A stretch of DNA of 64,000 nucleotides, from assembly GCA_013396915.1 (NCBI GenBank), contig VWZL01001368.1, positions 496,001-560,000 on the forward strand. Reading direction: 5' to 3'. A program made the position numbers and the translations under genes. Shown in pieces: positions 23,601 to 37,519 of the stretch (the first letter of the stretch is position 1; every line of letters starts with the position of its first letter). Below the pieces are notes generated by a model, which saw nothing but the letters and a program-made list of their open reading frames with translations, searched no databases and had not been told where the DNA came from. This DNA comes from Stercorarius parasiticus. Lineage: Eukaryota; Chordata; Aves; Charadriiformes; Stercorariidae.

Positions 23601-26600
23601 CAAGAGCCTCCTTTTCACGCATCTTTAGTTTCCAAATCCTAATGTCTATGCAGATGCTGTACGTCTCTGTAGTTATTTTCTGTACAGTATTTTAAAGGAG
23701 TCAACAGGTAGTCAAGAGTATCAAAAGATTTCTAAAGGTAGGTCAGCACTGACCAGTGTCAGAGAAACTCTGGCAGATTTACACCATTTTAGACCAGGTT
23801 GGAAACTGAATTTTTACTAAATAATACTCAACATTTAGGAGCACTGGAGCTGATTCTCACGATGAAAACTCCGAGTTACATCCTCTGGCTTTACCTGTAG
23901 CTAAATCTGCTCCCTGAATACCCATGTCAAGCAATTGTACTGGCCAGTTGCACACTCGGCTGCCAACAATACATCGCATGGTTATAATGAGATTGAAGTT
24001 ACCTGGTAAAAAGAAGGCGACCTAGATCGTCTGGATATCTAAGATGACACACTGTGGTGCACATTGGCAAAACAGAATAACGGAAAGGGAAGACAAAGAA
24101 AAGCTCTCATGACATCACCTAAATTTACATTTATTAAAACCTACCACATTTAGACTAATGCTGTTATGTGTCCTTCCAGTTATCTGGCCTGGTTTTCACA
24201 AGGTCCACATCCATACACTTCCACCGTGTCTTCCATTAAATAGGAACGCAAATGCTGCCAGTTGTTTTACAATCACTAATGTCTGTTTTGTTGGACCCCT
24301 AAAAGACAGTGTTACTCAGGCTTATCTCCACCCTCATTTACATCAATCTTAGGTATAATGGCACAGACAATCTAGGAAGATATATTAAAGCACAAAAAAA
24401 AAAAAAAGAGAAACAAATAAATCAGGTTTTTGGTTGTTAGAATTATACCTCCTAATGATAAGCATTCTCCTTTTACCCTTTTCCAAGATAGATCTGAATT
24501 GGTATGGCAAACATGCATTTCCTAGCCAGCTGTGAGTTGGAATTGGATCCAGGACGGAATTCAAACACTCTGGCTCATGTCTAGCTCAGTGCAAAAGCCC
24601 TAATATTTACACAGGCTACAGGTGAATTTGAATCTTTCTCCACAGTGCAGGTCAACTCTAATCGTGGTGTATTATTTCCTAACGCTAAATAATCGGAGCT
24701 CTTGAGAGAGCTGAGCACACCAATCACATATAACCAATGAAGTCATTTTCTTATCAGATGTTTATTTTTGTCATTAATGTACTTATCAACAGAAAGTCTT
24801 AAATGACTAGGTGAGTCACTGGCAGGGAGGTGTGTCATCATAGGAACCGCAGGGTACCTCCTTGTTTAGCCTCATTATCTAGTCATTTTTGCTAAGAGGA
24901 ATTGAAAAAAAAAAATCTTCTCAGAGGGCAGGAAAACCCCAGCAACGTCCCAGGATGATGAAGAAAGGAAAGTACGTCTTGTGTCATCGAAGCAAGACAG
25001 CCACCGAAGTGTGTACTGTGAATGACACAGAGGGGTTTCTCCGTAATAAAATACATGCTGCCAGCTACTTGCAGTGATTAACTCTGTCTCACAGACAGGA
25101 AGCGAAGACCACACATTCCCCTTTTAAACCATTTGGGCTACTTTATGTGTATCAGATCCTCTTCCTGTTTACCTCCAGGGTAGCAACAGCAGTCGCATAA
25201 GACAGCTACAACCCTTATTACGCTGGATTATTCCCTTCCTCCAAGTAGTAAGAAACTTCCCGGAATTGACTAAAGGCTTTCTGTTAGTGTTGTGAATGGC
25301 AACACTTGGTTGATGAAAAGGGAAGTATTTCTCTGCTTATTTTACCATATTTGGACACCCCTTGAAATCTGTGGGTTTTAAGTTCAGTTGTGAAATTGCA
25401 AAGATCTTTGCTGAGGGAGGCTCATACGCCTGCCCTGGCTTCACTGAAGTCAGCATGGCTCATCTGAGCAGACCTCATTTCAGGACTTAAAAGCATAATT
25501 CAAGACCTGTGGTCCAATTTCCATTTGGCACTGGCCAAACGAGATTCCAAGACTAGTCTATGGTTTCAAATCTTATTTCCCTTGTTGCCTTAAAAGCACT
25601 CAAAGGAGTGTCTTCATAGTTTGCATAACAGCAGACTTCATTTTGGAAATTTGCAATTCAGAAGAGAGGAGAAGGGAGAAAGTATGGTCCAAAAGTTGAA
25701 GCTGGAGTTAGACAAATTTAGACTGGAAATATGTACAAACATTTAACAAGAAAGGTTTGTCACCACTGGAGCAACTGATTCTTCACTGTTTTCTGTCTTT
25801 GAACATCTCTAAGACATATGCAGTTGTTACCGAGTTTCCAAACTGCAATACAGATTGCACCAGTGTGCAAGCCATGCCAAAGCAAGGAGCTGCTGTTGCC
25901 GACAGTAGTACTCAGTAGTGCCATTAGGTATGGGACATGGGAAAAAACAAGTGCATGGACACACACACACAGACGAAAATTTAGTCTGCCTTTCCTCAGG
26001 AGACAATGTTACGCACTGGAATGAGAGAGCCAAGATGATCCAATACAGCTCAAAAAGATTTACCAAGTACAGAATCTAAGTCTAAAACATCTTGAGAAAG
26101 TCTATCAGCAGGATATTCAGCAGGTCTTACTCAGTACCGACTCAGAAGTAACTCCCATCGAGGTGGATGCTAAATTTGCTCAATAAGAAATGACTAAAAC
26201 ATAGAGAATAAACTCACAGGTCTCCCTCCAGCTCTCACTACCATTAATGGCAAATTAGCTACATAACACAGAATTAAAACTTCTCTTCTTATTGTGAGTG
26301 ATGGGTGGCTCTCTGGAGTAGAGGCTGAGACTAACTGAGTCTGGCGTTGAGGCTTCTGAAATATATTCATCTATTTGAGCTTTATTTTGACCTTCAAAAC
26401 TTGACAAGGGATGGGCAATGAGATTCTGCCACCAATTCTACTCTCCCCAGTTGCCACCAAAAAGCCCTAATTTTTGTATTTCTAATTTTTTTCTTGACCA
26501 GAGGCCATAATGGCAAAAGGCTACATATTTCGTTAATCATTCTAATTAAAAAAATACCCGAACATACAACAAGATCTGGACTTCAGTGACAGCCCAAAAT

Positions 26601-27600
26601 CTTTCCTCTGACTGCCATGATTGTGATGTTATCAGGATCAAAAGCTATTGAACCGCTCGCTCTCAAAATACTCCAAAAGTAGATGGAAGGTCTGCTTTTC
26701 AGAAGGAAACAAGCCCTCAGAATGGAGCTCCTCTTTAAAAAAATAAAAATTATCTATTTCTTTTTGCTAGCTCTTTATATATTTAGCATAAATATTAACT
26801 TGAGGTTACAAGAGAGTTCAAAGAGTGTTCAGGGAAGCCTCCCACACAAGTATTTGAGCAACATTTCATTCAGTTTCCTCAGGAGCCAGCATTCTGAAAC
26901 CAAGAACCCAAAGATAACCCAAAGTTATCTTTTCTCTATTTAAGTGCATATATCTATGTGCTGGCTTCTAAAAATGGTAACTAGTACACATGTCATATAA
27001 CTGTATGTACAAATATATTTTAATACATGTAGTTCCCATCATCTCTCATATCTTCAATAAACAAGTAAATAAACAAAATTTCCTCATATTTTCCTGAAAC
27101 AAAAAGGAAAGGAAAAATTGGTCTGGGATGAAGCAGAGGAATATTTTGAGCCCCAATGAATATTTCTGTTTTGTTCAAAGTTCAGTACTTAAAATATAGT
27201 GTTATAAGGCGATCATTTTGCTTTCATAACAAAAATATTATAACTTTTCCTTCCAAATGATATATTGCTGAAAAAAACATTATGCTCCTCTCTCTTACAG
27301 GAAATACTCACTGACTTTCTCCTTTTTTTACCAAAATGCAGTCTGTCTTTATTTTTTTGACAGTCACACACAAAGTGCTGTACTATCGATCACAGAAGCA
27401 GATGAAATATTCAGAACTGAACACAAAGGGGTAAATATTGCAATACTGAAAGAATATTTTCTTTCTTTCCTTTTGTAGTTTTACTGCTGGAACAAGATTA
27501 CTGTATACACACACCTCATCTAGGAAATGTTCCTCAGCTCCTTTCAAATATTAGAAATCCTTTCCAAAAAACTTTGGACTAGGCTCCAAAAGAATCCAAA
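23601..27600. other. Gene-free unique DNA, possible traces of old repeats
   Basis: No exon supported. Fragments such as 'cagatttacaccatttta' (about 23775) and 'cttcactgaagtcag' (about 25439) resemble the 'cattgacttcaatggga' type motifs of very old sauropsid interspersed repeats, but are too short to call. A (CA)n run of about six units lies near 25961. An A-rich run lies at about 24392. Confidence 0.5.
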
Positions 27601-28700
27601 TTGTGAGTGTTTCCCACTCAGTAAGTACCCACATGCACCCCTAAGTATCAACATGGGCTGAATGTACAAATGATCTTTGCTAACGAAGCGCCACTGTCTG
27701 ACACGGGAGAAGAGCAAACACTCCCATTTGGGGGAATTTATTCTTCAAACTGCTAGAAAAAAAAGAGCTGCCCTAACAAAACAGTGCAGTTGTACCAGGG
27801 GAGCGGAGAGCCACGTGCAGGTGACAGCGCGCAGTCACCACAGGAAGTCACGGCAGCATGAGGAGGACCCATCCTGGAGGAGGGCTTGGAGGATATACGG
27901 AGGCTTCAGCCCCGGCCATTTGTTGAAGAAACGCTCTCACACGTGTTTGAATACTGCATCGTTTCAGCAGAGAGGGAAAGGCTTCCAAGCTGCACAATTA
28001 TGCTATTGTAATCACACGGCGCAGGCCAAATTAGACAGAGTAGCTCTGTTTTCCCGAATCCGGTTTTATAAGCTACATTCTAGCAGCGCTCCATTACGCT
28101 GCTATGCAGAAGTGTCTGGCATTGTTTCCATCACAAACAAATCTTTATGTCCTAAATTCATGTTGGACGGAAACTTGGCTTCCAAGGCCTAAACCTAAGA
28201 ATTACATTTGTTTGTTTAAACAAATTTGAGGGAAAACATACTTGGCCATCTTTGAGTTATATGATGACAAGATGATTTAGATTTCCCATAAAAGATATAA
28301 TTCTTTTTACCTCCTCATGCCAAACAATGATGCTTTCTTATAGCTGGACAGTCGCTGGCTAGAAGAACAAACCTACCGAGAAAAGCCAACTCTCAGCTAT
28401 ATTGATTAGGGCAGCAGATGCTGAGCACCTCCCAGGATGTGGTTCTTGCTTTGGCAAATTGAGGACAAAGGTTTAGCTCCTACATTTATAAGACTGCACT
28501 TTCACTTCTCTGATGCCGCTCTGTGTAAAGCTAAATTGGAATTGATGTATTTTGACTGTATTTTGTACAATTGGAACGATTTTATCTTCCCTAAACAGTG
28601 TGTATTTACAAACTACTACTGTAATAAGCCATCCTTGAAAGGAAACATCCTAACATACAATTGAAATATATAAGAAATGCAACCCAAACTCAATTTTCCA
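27601..28700. other. Candidate conserved non-coding segment
   Basis: No repeat family. An open frame of 171 codons (27677-28192, plus) is long for AT-rich DNA, but its product is rich in S, R, H and K and shows no domain. The segment 27990-28190 has several CpGs and no low complexity, and reads like constrained non-coding DNA. This is an impression, not a measurement. A comparison with other bird genomes would decide. Confidence 0.3.
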
Positions 28701-31700
28701 CTTTTCCACAACAAATTATCCCTTATGTTTACCTAAAGCACTATCAAAAGAAAATGATGGTGTCATTCTGCACCCAACACCAAAAATATCAGACCTTTGT
28801 GTTAAGTCCTTGAACTGATATGTACTTTTTTTTTCTTCTTATATCTTCGTGAAATGAGAGAAAAAAAATGCTTTATATGACACTCAAGTAAGCAAATTAT
28901 CCCTCTGAGAAAATATTGTAGTCTAAATGTATTCATCATTTTCTCTGTATATTGCAGAAATTGTGTCATTTTGGGTTATCTACATCATTTCATATATTGA
29001 TCTAATCCCACTAATGACTGGCACTGAAGTGTCACAGAGGAATAGAGAAGTTTGGGAAAATTAGAAATCATTACTAAAGCCTTCTCTGAAACAAGAGGCA
29101 AAAGCAACCTTAGCAAATGCTTCATTATCAATCCACCTTTATTACCTATTTTATCTCCTGTCACATTTCATTCAATTGTGATCTAGACTCTACAAGGCTG
29201 TATCAAAGAAGAGAATAAACAGGTACTTCATAGAAAAAACAAATACATACTCTCAGCAAAGCACACTGGATGATGCTATGTATCTTTTTACACCCTTTGA
29301 GGATATTTTAGACATCCCCCTTCTGAATGTCTGAAACCCACTTGTACCTTTAAAAACCATTGGGTCAGGAGACAATAGAAGTACATATGAAAATTTAAAA
29401 TTTATAAAATATATTGCTTCACATGAAAAGCTGAAGCTCTTCTGCTTTACTGAAATCAAGCCTGTAGTATATAGGTACAAACAGGTCAGCCACGCAGTCC
29501 TTCATAGACCTAGGCCTCGACTGAGCATCTTCTTGCTTAGGAGGATTCTCACAAATCACTCTTTACAACTCAACCAGACTTACCAGCTAATTGCCTGTTC
29601 CAAATTATCTCTTAAGATTTAATTTCCAGTACTGAATATTTGTTCTTGGCAGCCTCAGAGCAACTCAGAAGTACAGATTAAACAAACCATTACATGCTTA
29701 GACACCTGCTACTCTATGGTATACAATTAACAGAGAGTCAAGTCTCAACAAATGATTTCGTTTGCTCATTGTTATGTTTAAGCAAGTGCTTGCCATTTAA
29801 AATAAAGCAATTCCGAGCAGTTTCCATTATGGAGTTATCTGTTCTTAATGTCATCATTTACTACAGCAGTGGCCAGAAGTGGATTTTCCATCCTGACTAG
29901 ATCATAGTTTACTTTGACACAGTAATTATCTATTATTCCCATGTATACTGTTTGTTTATAGGTTCAGTACCACATTCTTCTTTCTAAACAGAAGCGGCAG
30001 TATTTGCTGAAGGCAAACCAAACAATGAGTTACCATGAAGAAATATACTGCTAGTCACCGAAACTCTCACAGTTTAAAGATCTCCAAGCCAGGCATGCAA
30101 TTGCTTTAGGATAAAGGAGGGAAATTAGGAATCTGCATGGTGAGCTAAGAAGCTGACGTTAGCCAAGAAAGCACCTTGGAAGACGTTTGCAAAATTTTCC
30201 AAGCCGCTAAGGATCACCTGGACCTCCCACTAGGATTAAAAGCATCTCTCTCAATTCATTGAGTTTTCCACACTTCTCTATGACTTTGGAATACACACCC
30301 ACACTCTTCCCCTTACAAAGGAAGCACCTATACATCTCATTGGCTTTCTGTGCAAAAGCAACCCATAGTCGACTTCTTCCTGGTGAAACCTTGAAAAGTA
30401 CAGAGCAGCAAGCCTTACTTATCACTCAAAACATTGAGTCTCACTCCTCCTTGGGACTTTTTCATATTCCACTAATTTATCTGGCTGGCTTCCACTAAGA
30501 CATGCCATAGCGCTTCTTTTCAGAACCAGTCTTTAGTTGGTTTCTCTGATCTTCCACCAATAACAACCACCACTTTCAGAAATTGTCCTTTTCCCTACTG
30601 GTGTCCTCTTCCTTTTTTTCTCAAAAAGATTTCATAGGGTGAGAAATTGACTTTTATCTTCTTCAAAAGCTTCACTTATTATCCATCGCAATATCTGACT
30701 CCTTACTGCATGCACCACTTGTTGCTTCTTCCTCAGGAGGGAAGTCAAAATTGATACCGCTGACATTCAGCTCACTTTAAAAAAAGCCAGTTTCCTTTTG
30801 TGGAGCGAAGTAAACATGCACATTAAATCTTTCATCACTAGCTAAAATAATTCATTACAGTTTCCTACTGAAGGGAAATGAGGAAGGTGATGTCTTTGTA
30901 CAAGCATGACAAACTAACACCCTAATATTTGTGAGGAAACCAGGGGCAGAAGGGAAGGCAGTTTCCAGTCAGAATGAATGCACACTGGAACTAGCTCAGG
31001 AGGAACTCACATTGCTGCCCGCGTGCTTCTGTCAGTGCCACACTGATCTAGTCCTCATGTTAAAGAAATAGTTTAATAGAAATAGTTAAATTTGAAACAG
31101 CAAAATGATATCTTAATAAGAAGCATGTGCATGCACACTCACTTGCAGACACCCCCCCCCCCCATTTTCTTGACACTAACTGGCACCTGGAGATTGGTTT
31201 CAATATTCAGCATCTCAGTTCTCTGCAAACATTTAGAGGGAAAGAGAATGCATGAAGTCCTCTGCTCCAGTAAAATCTATGGCAAAACTCCCACTGACTT
31301 CAGCTATCCTCATTCTTCCACTCAACCTCAAGTCAATGCGCCTTTCTGTTTATTTTCCTGTTCAAATACTTTCCTCTAACGATATTAACACAGGAAAAAT
31401 AACTGCTTGTCAGCAGAGCTCTACAGAAATTGGCAGGTTCTGTTTGAAGGCGTTTATGCAAGCTTCTTCTTCGGTTTGATTAGAGTAGATTCTAGCCGCA
31501 GTGTTTGGACACAGATCAAGAGAGAAATTTCAAATTCTGCCCACAGAATGTTCATGTACAGCATCTGAATTGGGCTGAGGTCATTCTGCCTTCATTTTCA
31601 TGCCTTGAGGTTTGTTACTAGCTTTAGAACCAGAAATTTGCAGCAAAACTCATCTAAAGCCACCTCCTTTCACCTAGTTTCAGGACCAGATAATCTAACA

Positions 31701-32485
31701 TCAGGAAATACTTACATTGGTGAATATATGCCAACAGTTATCACACAGTGGTATATGAGATGGAACATTTATTTCCTCTTTTAACCCTAAGGAAATATTA
31801 TGATAACAAAATGTCGTCACCCCTGGAAAGCATTGACTTTTACATGATGACCACAGGGTCCATTTTTGGACCAGCTCGTCTGAAATTCATTATGCTAACC
31901 AAAGATTGGTGGGTTGGTTTTTCTCTGTTGTGTTCTAAGAAACTGTGGAGTCATAAAAGCTTCATGCCATGTGAGATTGGACAACAGAAGCTTTGCAAAG
32001 TTCCTCTCAACTGTGCAGCTGTAGCCCAGACCAAGAGAGAGTAGTATTTACAGCAATGTTGATTTGTGGATCTCTGAAAATCAGTGGTCATTTAATTTCT
32101 ATTGCTTCAGAGGAGTCTGCTGGAAAAGAGCCCATGTGTCCTTCAAGAAAACATTTCAAGTTGCAACCAGTGAAACTCTGAAGCTTACTGTGAGGGCACA
32201 GAACTCAAGCTGGCATGGCCGGTTCATCTCTGCTGGATGTATAGTCTTCTGAAGATTGATCCCAAAGGCCTCCCAGAAGTACCAAAATATGCACCAATAC
32301 AGTTTTTGCTCATTTCTTGCTGTTCTTATTTCCTTGTCACTCTCAGGATCTACTTATTTCTGTTGTCCTTACAGGTGTTTCTCTCTGAGCCATTGTCACA
32401 GTGCTAATCAAATGCAGTGCTGTCCCTACAGTTACATCATTCGTCAATTCATATCATAGGAACATGATACTCAAAGGCTGCTATG
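28701..32485. other. Gene-free unique DNA
   Basis: Nothing coding recognised. It contains a run of 12 C at about 31152-31163 and, at 31271-31300, 'ggcaaaactcccactgactt', which matches the core of an old sauropsid interspersed repeat. Open frames (such as 31092-31379 and 31748-32044) are of chance length. Confidence 0.55.
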
Positions 32486-32521
32486 TCATCTTAGATACTT
32501 CTATCATCTTAGATATTTCAA
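32486..32521 (+). repeat. 18-bp tandem duplication
   Basis: TCATCTTAGATACTTCTA at 32486-32503 is followed by a near copy at 32504-32521, giving a period of 18. A few substitutions separate the copies. Confidence 0.85.
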
Positions 32522-32889
32522 ATGAGAGCTCCTGCAGTGGCATCCTAGCTAGTGGCCGTGCAAAGGTCATCCCCGCCTATTTGAATGGAAAATCCACAGC
32601 ATTAATTCATTTGTGCATTCACGTGTGTTTGAAGGGCAAAGAAGTCAGGCAACCTAGTGAAGACCGTCACTGACTTGGGTATGCAGGATCTGGTTAGCGA
32701 GTGTTCCCGTAGACCCGTAACTCCACACATAACCCCATTCTGTCTGACATTTCCCCGCCTTGCTTCTATTTTCCAAATCAAATTTTAAAGGGTTGGATCT
32801 GACCTTCTCACCCTGAGAAACAGAGAAAGTGCTCAAGCAGGAATACCTGGCCAGTCACACTATTAAAACAAAAACAATTACTGCCTTAT

Positions 32890-33125
32890 TTAACAAAACA
32901 AGCCACAATCTCAAAATGGTAGAGGCCGCCTATTTTGTTAAGGTCTTAATAGCATATTTTGTGGTTCCCCGGGGAATAATTCTCGTTATTCAGAGAAACA
33001 CTTATTAACCTTCATAATTTATTTGTGGCTTCACTAAACACGCACATACTGTATTGCGTGGCCATTAATCCTGGGAATGAACTTATTAATGATGGGTTAA
33101 CCTTAAAAGGTTCGGTTTAGCTCAG
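32890..33125. promoter_or_regulatory. Candidate enhancer-like conserved non-coding element
   Basis: AT-rich, non-repetitive sequence with closely packed homeodomain-like sites. They include TAATCC (33066-33071, OTX/PITX type), ATTAATGA (33085-33092) and GGTTAACC (33095-33102, half of an HNF1-type site). It also has CCCCGGGG (32967-32974) and the imperfect palindrome AACCTT-AA-AAGGTT (33099-33112). The motif matches are seen in the sequence. Enhancer function and conservation are inference only. Confidence 0.3.
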
Positions 33126-33983
33126 ATAACCACCCAGATTTCTGGATGCCTTTTTGAAATATATCAACTATTTGAGACTCACTACTACACTTTTTCCAAA
33201 GTCCCTGTTACATGGCACACTGTTTCTAGTCAGCCCCCACAGAAGGTCCCCAGTTTCCTCCCACCATATTAGGTGAAGGATAACAAACCTTGGACATTTG
33301 TTAGCTGACACCACAACTTGCTTATTGGGCATTCTGGGATAAAACCTTACCTGTTAGTTAGGAGGTCCAGGAGTAAAGCAGCTTGTATTGTAGTCCTAGT
33401 TTTTGCCATCAAACATACACGCTGTCTCTCCCTCATAACACTTGTTTCAATGTTCTTCCTCTGAGTGAGCTGAGAATGGTGGGACTACAGAAATTACCCC
33501 ATCTGACTCCTGTAAATTGTACACATTGTTAGTCTATGCTAAAACCTCATACAGATTTTGTTACTTCACCTTCTTTTTTCAATAACGTACTTATTCAATC
33601 AGGCCTTTTTTGATACCTTGCATTTTCATGCAGGGTCTCATGCATGTTTCTACCGTCTCTTATCACAACAGGATTCTGGACCTGTTCATGACTCTAAACA
33701 CAGCCAGTATGAAAAATAATGATTTATCTACGAAGTGTTTTTTACATCTCCCAGAAATACAGTCTTGCTACTAAAGAGAACAAACGCCCAAATACGGGGA
33801 AGCCAGCCTCCCTACTAATGCCCACAATAGTCTGGCTTTTAAATACTCCTTATGCTTTTGACTTTTGCTACTGCTTTCAGCTAGTTATTGCAACTGAATA
33901 TGAAGAACTCCTCCTTAACATTTTCCATCATTTTCAGAAAATGGAGGACCCCCATATTAATGATGCTAACTTACAGAATTTAA
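33126..33983. other. Gene-free DNA upstream of the gag-like relic
   Basis: No LTR, primer-binding site or further gag block could be recognised. The open frame at 33719-34021 is in a different frame from the relic and has no family resemblance. Confidence 0.5.
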
Positions 33984-34388
33984 TACATACTAGCACAGGG
34001 ATGTGTCTGTGGAGCCTGTAAGCGAACAGCCATACCACGGCTACGTGAGCAATTACTGCTTGAACCAGAACTAACTTTACAGAAAGCTATAGTTATTTCT
34101 AGCCAAATTGAGACTGCAATGGCAGAGGCTAAAATAATTGCTCAAGAGGCTATAGACCATGTCCAAGCAGTTCATTCATTAAAAGGGTGATCTCTAAACT
34201 GGCATAAGCGCGGCAGGCAGAGTGGTGGTAAATGGAGCACATTTGATACATCTAGAAAGCACCATGCCATCTCAACACCCTCTGATACTTCAAAGTCAGG
34301 CTTTGATTGTGAATCTCTGCTGTGTGTTGCCAGCTCCACTCTGAAACGCAACCATGGACTGCAGGCAATTACTGTATCAAATTATGTG
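33984..34388 (+). pseudogene. Gag-like relic of a Ty3/Gypsy-type retrotransposon
   Basis: The frame is open from 33984 to an in-frame TGA at 34188-34190, then open again to TAG at 34389-34391. From 34020 the product reads KRTAIPRLREQLLLEPELTL and then continues as an amphipathic helix ('QKAIVISSQIETAMAEAK'). That order (a basic IPRLRE segment, an LLLEPELTLxKA segment, then a helix with QIE and repeated alanines) is the signature of the gag region just before the zinc knuckle in Ty3/Gypsy-type retrotransposons. After the stop the same frame gives 'WHKRGRQSGGKW', which fits the basic linker before a zinc knuckle. No CCHC box survives. No LTRs, protease or polymerase were found nearby. It is an isolated, decayed fragment. 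Alternative: chance similarity in a short stretch. Confidence 0.55.
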
Positions 34389-34391
34389 TAG

Positions 34392-37300
34392 GATAAGGGT
34401 GAGATAAAAGAATCCCAAACCTGTGCCTACAGCTACTGCACTCAAAGCCACGTGAAGACATCAGACATTCAACTTCTATTAATACAAAACTAAAAAATAA
34501 GTGAGCAAACAAAAACACACTAAAGCATCTGCCTTCAAGTCTATGCTGCTTAAAGAGAAAACTTTGAAAACATGACCAGATGTAACCAACGCAACAAGCC
34601 TGACTAACTCTGCAGACGGCCTGAAATAACTGTGCTGAAAGATGTGAACTGCCCTGTGTATATCAACAGACAACTACTAGAACAAGCGCTCCGCAGGACC
34701 TTATCAGCTTCACTGTAATGATAAACATCTACTACCGGCATACCTCGTGGGAGGGACTGAGGAAGGAGAAAAGGAGGTCTTGTTGCTGCCATCTTTGCCT
34801 GGTTAGCTGGATAAAGGAGAGATGAGCAAAGAGATGTTTCTGACTGCCCTTGGGAGCAGAAGGAAGGCGTTATTCTGGCCAAATCAGGAGGGAAAGGCTA
34901 CTTGCTACTCCTGACAGCTCAAATACTTTAACATGCACTCAGGCACAGGGCTCACCTAACTGCAGAAGACCAAAGAGACCAGTGGGACAAAGCCGGAGTG
35001 TGCTGCTGTTGGAAGTGAAGCATTTGATACTGTTTAAGGGCCCGAAAAACAGTGCGCTTCCCTGTAAGTTTTACCAGCCAATATCAAATCAGTGTGAATG
35101 AGCAAGGCAAGATAAACACATGCTGTATAACATGTTCATACACATTGGCTATCTTTCATATACATAATTAAATAGAAGCCCTGAAGTGAAAACACTTCCA
35201 TAGCTTGCTCATTGGAGCAGTAAGGTAGAGGAGTGCTACCTATGGTGGGGAGGGCAAGATGCCCTTTGCTCACTAACAAATTACCCCATCGTGCTGAACA
35301 GCTCAAAGTACTTTATGGAGTAGAGCAAGAATATTTGAGGCTACTTAACTTTCAGAAAATGCAGCAAGATCCCCTGATATAAGTGTGACAGCTCGCCTCT
35401 GCCTGGCAGAGCTGGTGGGGACACTGCTCTGTGTCCCACTGAACACCAAAGCCAGGTGTCTTCAACTCGTTCAGAAGCCGCTTAGACAGTTGGCTGGAAG
35501 AGCAATGGCTCAGAACCAGATTCAAGTCCTAGGAAATCCTGTTACTTGCCAGAGGCACAAGAAAGGAGCTGTAATACAGTTGGCCCAATTGTATCCATTG
35601 TTCCTGACATGGTGTATTAGGACCTTTTGGAACAGCATCAGAGAGCTTACAGTACGCTACTGCTTGTAACAGACTACGCCAGCCAATGCCTAGAAATAAG
35701 CTTTCTTTCTGTCTTACTTCCGTAACAGTGAGTGTATAAAATGCGTCCTGTGTTGCCTTAATTATGCACCTATTTGGAATACAAGCCTTGTTAGGTAAAA
35801 CCTCCAAGAATAAAATAAACAGAGGAGCTGACTTGTTCTTTTTCCTCTGTTTTTGTTAGCACAGCCAGTCACAAAAGTGAAAGAAGGAAAACACAAACAT
35901 TTTCCTAGAAATGTTAATTTTTAACTGCAAATATGTTTTTAATTATTTCTTTCTAACCATCTTTTCAACCATTTTAAAAACTCTTCTCTTTTATGTGCTT
36001 AGAGATTGGGGGCATCATTCTGCATAACAATTATTATTTTCCACTGGAAATGTAGACAAAATTACTCTGACAAGCTGTACTGAATAAAATGTGTAAAGTC
36101 TGCAAATACTTGTTTTATTTATATCATGGTAATCACCACAGCATTTCTGGTGCGCCTAAATATAAATGGAACCCTAAATTATAATTCCACAAGTTCCTGT
36201 TTGTTATTGTATATACTAATCGCAAAAGAGTGTTTTCTGACTGAAAACATTGTGCACCACTGCAATGTAAACATTAACTACAATAAAATAGTAATGGGCA
36301 ATTGTTGTAGCTTACAGAGCTAAAAATATACATAGTATCTGCAAAGAACACATAACAGGATAGGGCCAAAAGTTTTTCATGGGTGTTTCACAAGGGATTG
36401 ACTGTGACTCGAAGTTTCTTTAATAAATATATTAAAATGTGAGTCTCATTTAACAAAACTCACATCCTATGGCAACTGGGAGGACAGAAATGGTCTTTTG
36501 CTGACTCGCCCCGCTGGCCGCTGGTATAACAGGATCATGAGCAATGCAGCCTAAGTAAATGGGGAAGACTGACATTTCTATTTATTTACAAAGGATATCT
36601 TCCTTCCTCTGGTCTGCCTTCCTCCCTTCTTCACCCCCGCAGTCTAACCCTGCCCTGTCTGGTACGTGGGCATGGTATTTGTCTTCAAAACATAACAAAT
36701 AGAAGTTAACATTCACCAACTGTGACTTATCTGACAGCTCAGAAGTCTGTTTCAAGTCGTTCACCGTTGCAACTCGATTTCCACAAAGCCCTGCGTCATC
36801 CAGTGGCACCCTGCCAGGTCATAGGCTGCTCTGTCTCTTGGAAATGGAAGTTTGTTAAGTTCACTGAGCTTTTTCCTCCTTCTCTTAATATGTTTCATAT
36901 ATTAAGCGGAAGAACATGACAAATAGTATTATTGCAGGGAACAAAGATTCATAGTTCAGCAAAACTGTCCTTCCATTTTCAGCGTGAAATTTTACTGCTT
37001 TGTACGGCACAGGAATTCATCAAGTTCCTCCCCTTCAAAGATGTTGTTTTCCTAATATTCTTCCCTGGACTAGAATGAAAATCCTCCTATCTGGTTCTGG
37101 TTCAGGTGCCAATTACTTTAGTCCAGAGGTAACATCCTCTCCCTCTCTCTAACCAGACTTGTTTCAGTCATAGTAGTGCATGGGTCCAGACTCCTGCTAT
37201 GATCAACTGCTTCCTGACCTCAGCTGCACCATAGGAACTCTTTTTTTTTTTTTGTTTAAAGGGCCAATATGTTTTATAGGTTTTTCCTTCCCCCTTTTAG

Positions 37301-37519
37301 ACTTTGGAATAGATCAAGGACTACTTGGGATTCACAATGTAGCAATCCATAACAACAATATCAACAACAAAAATTAATAAAGAAGCACTTTTATGTTCCA
37401 AAATATGAATTTTCCATTATGGCAAAATTTGTCTGTAAGTGTTTCTTAAGAAAGCTAGTAACAATTTATTTTGTCAAATGTCCATTCATATTTGTAACTA
37501 TTTCAGGAAGAATAGAAAC
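34392..37519. other. Gene-free unique DNA
   Basis: No retrotransposon polymerase follows the gag-like relic. Open frames at 34850-35101 and 35385-35669 lack domains. A run of about 11 T lies near 37242. Confidence 0.6.
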
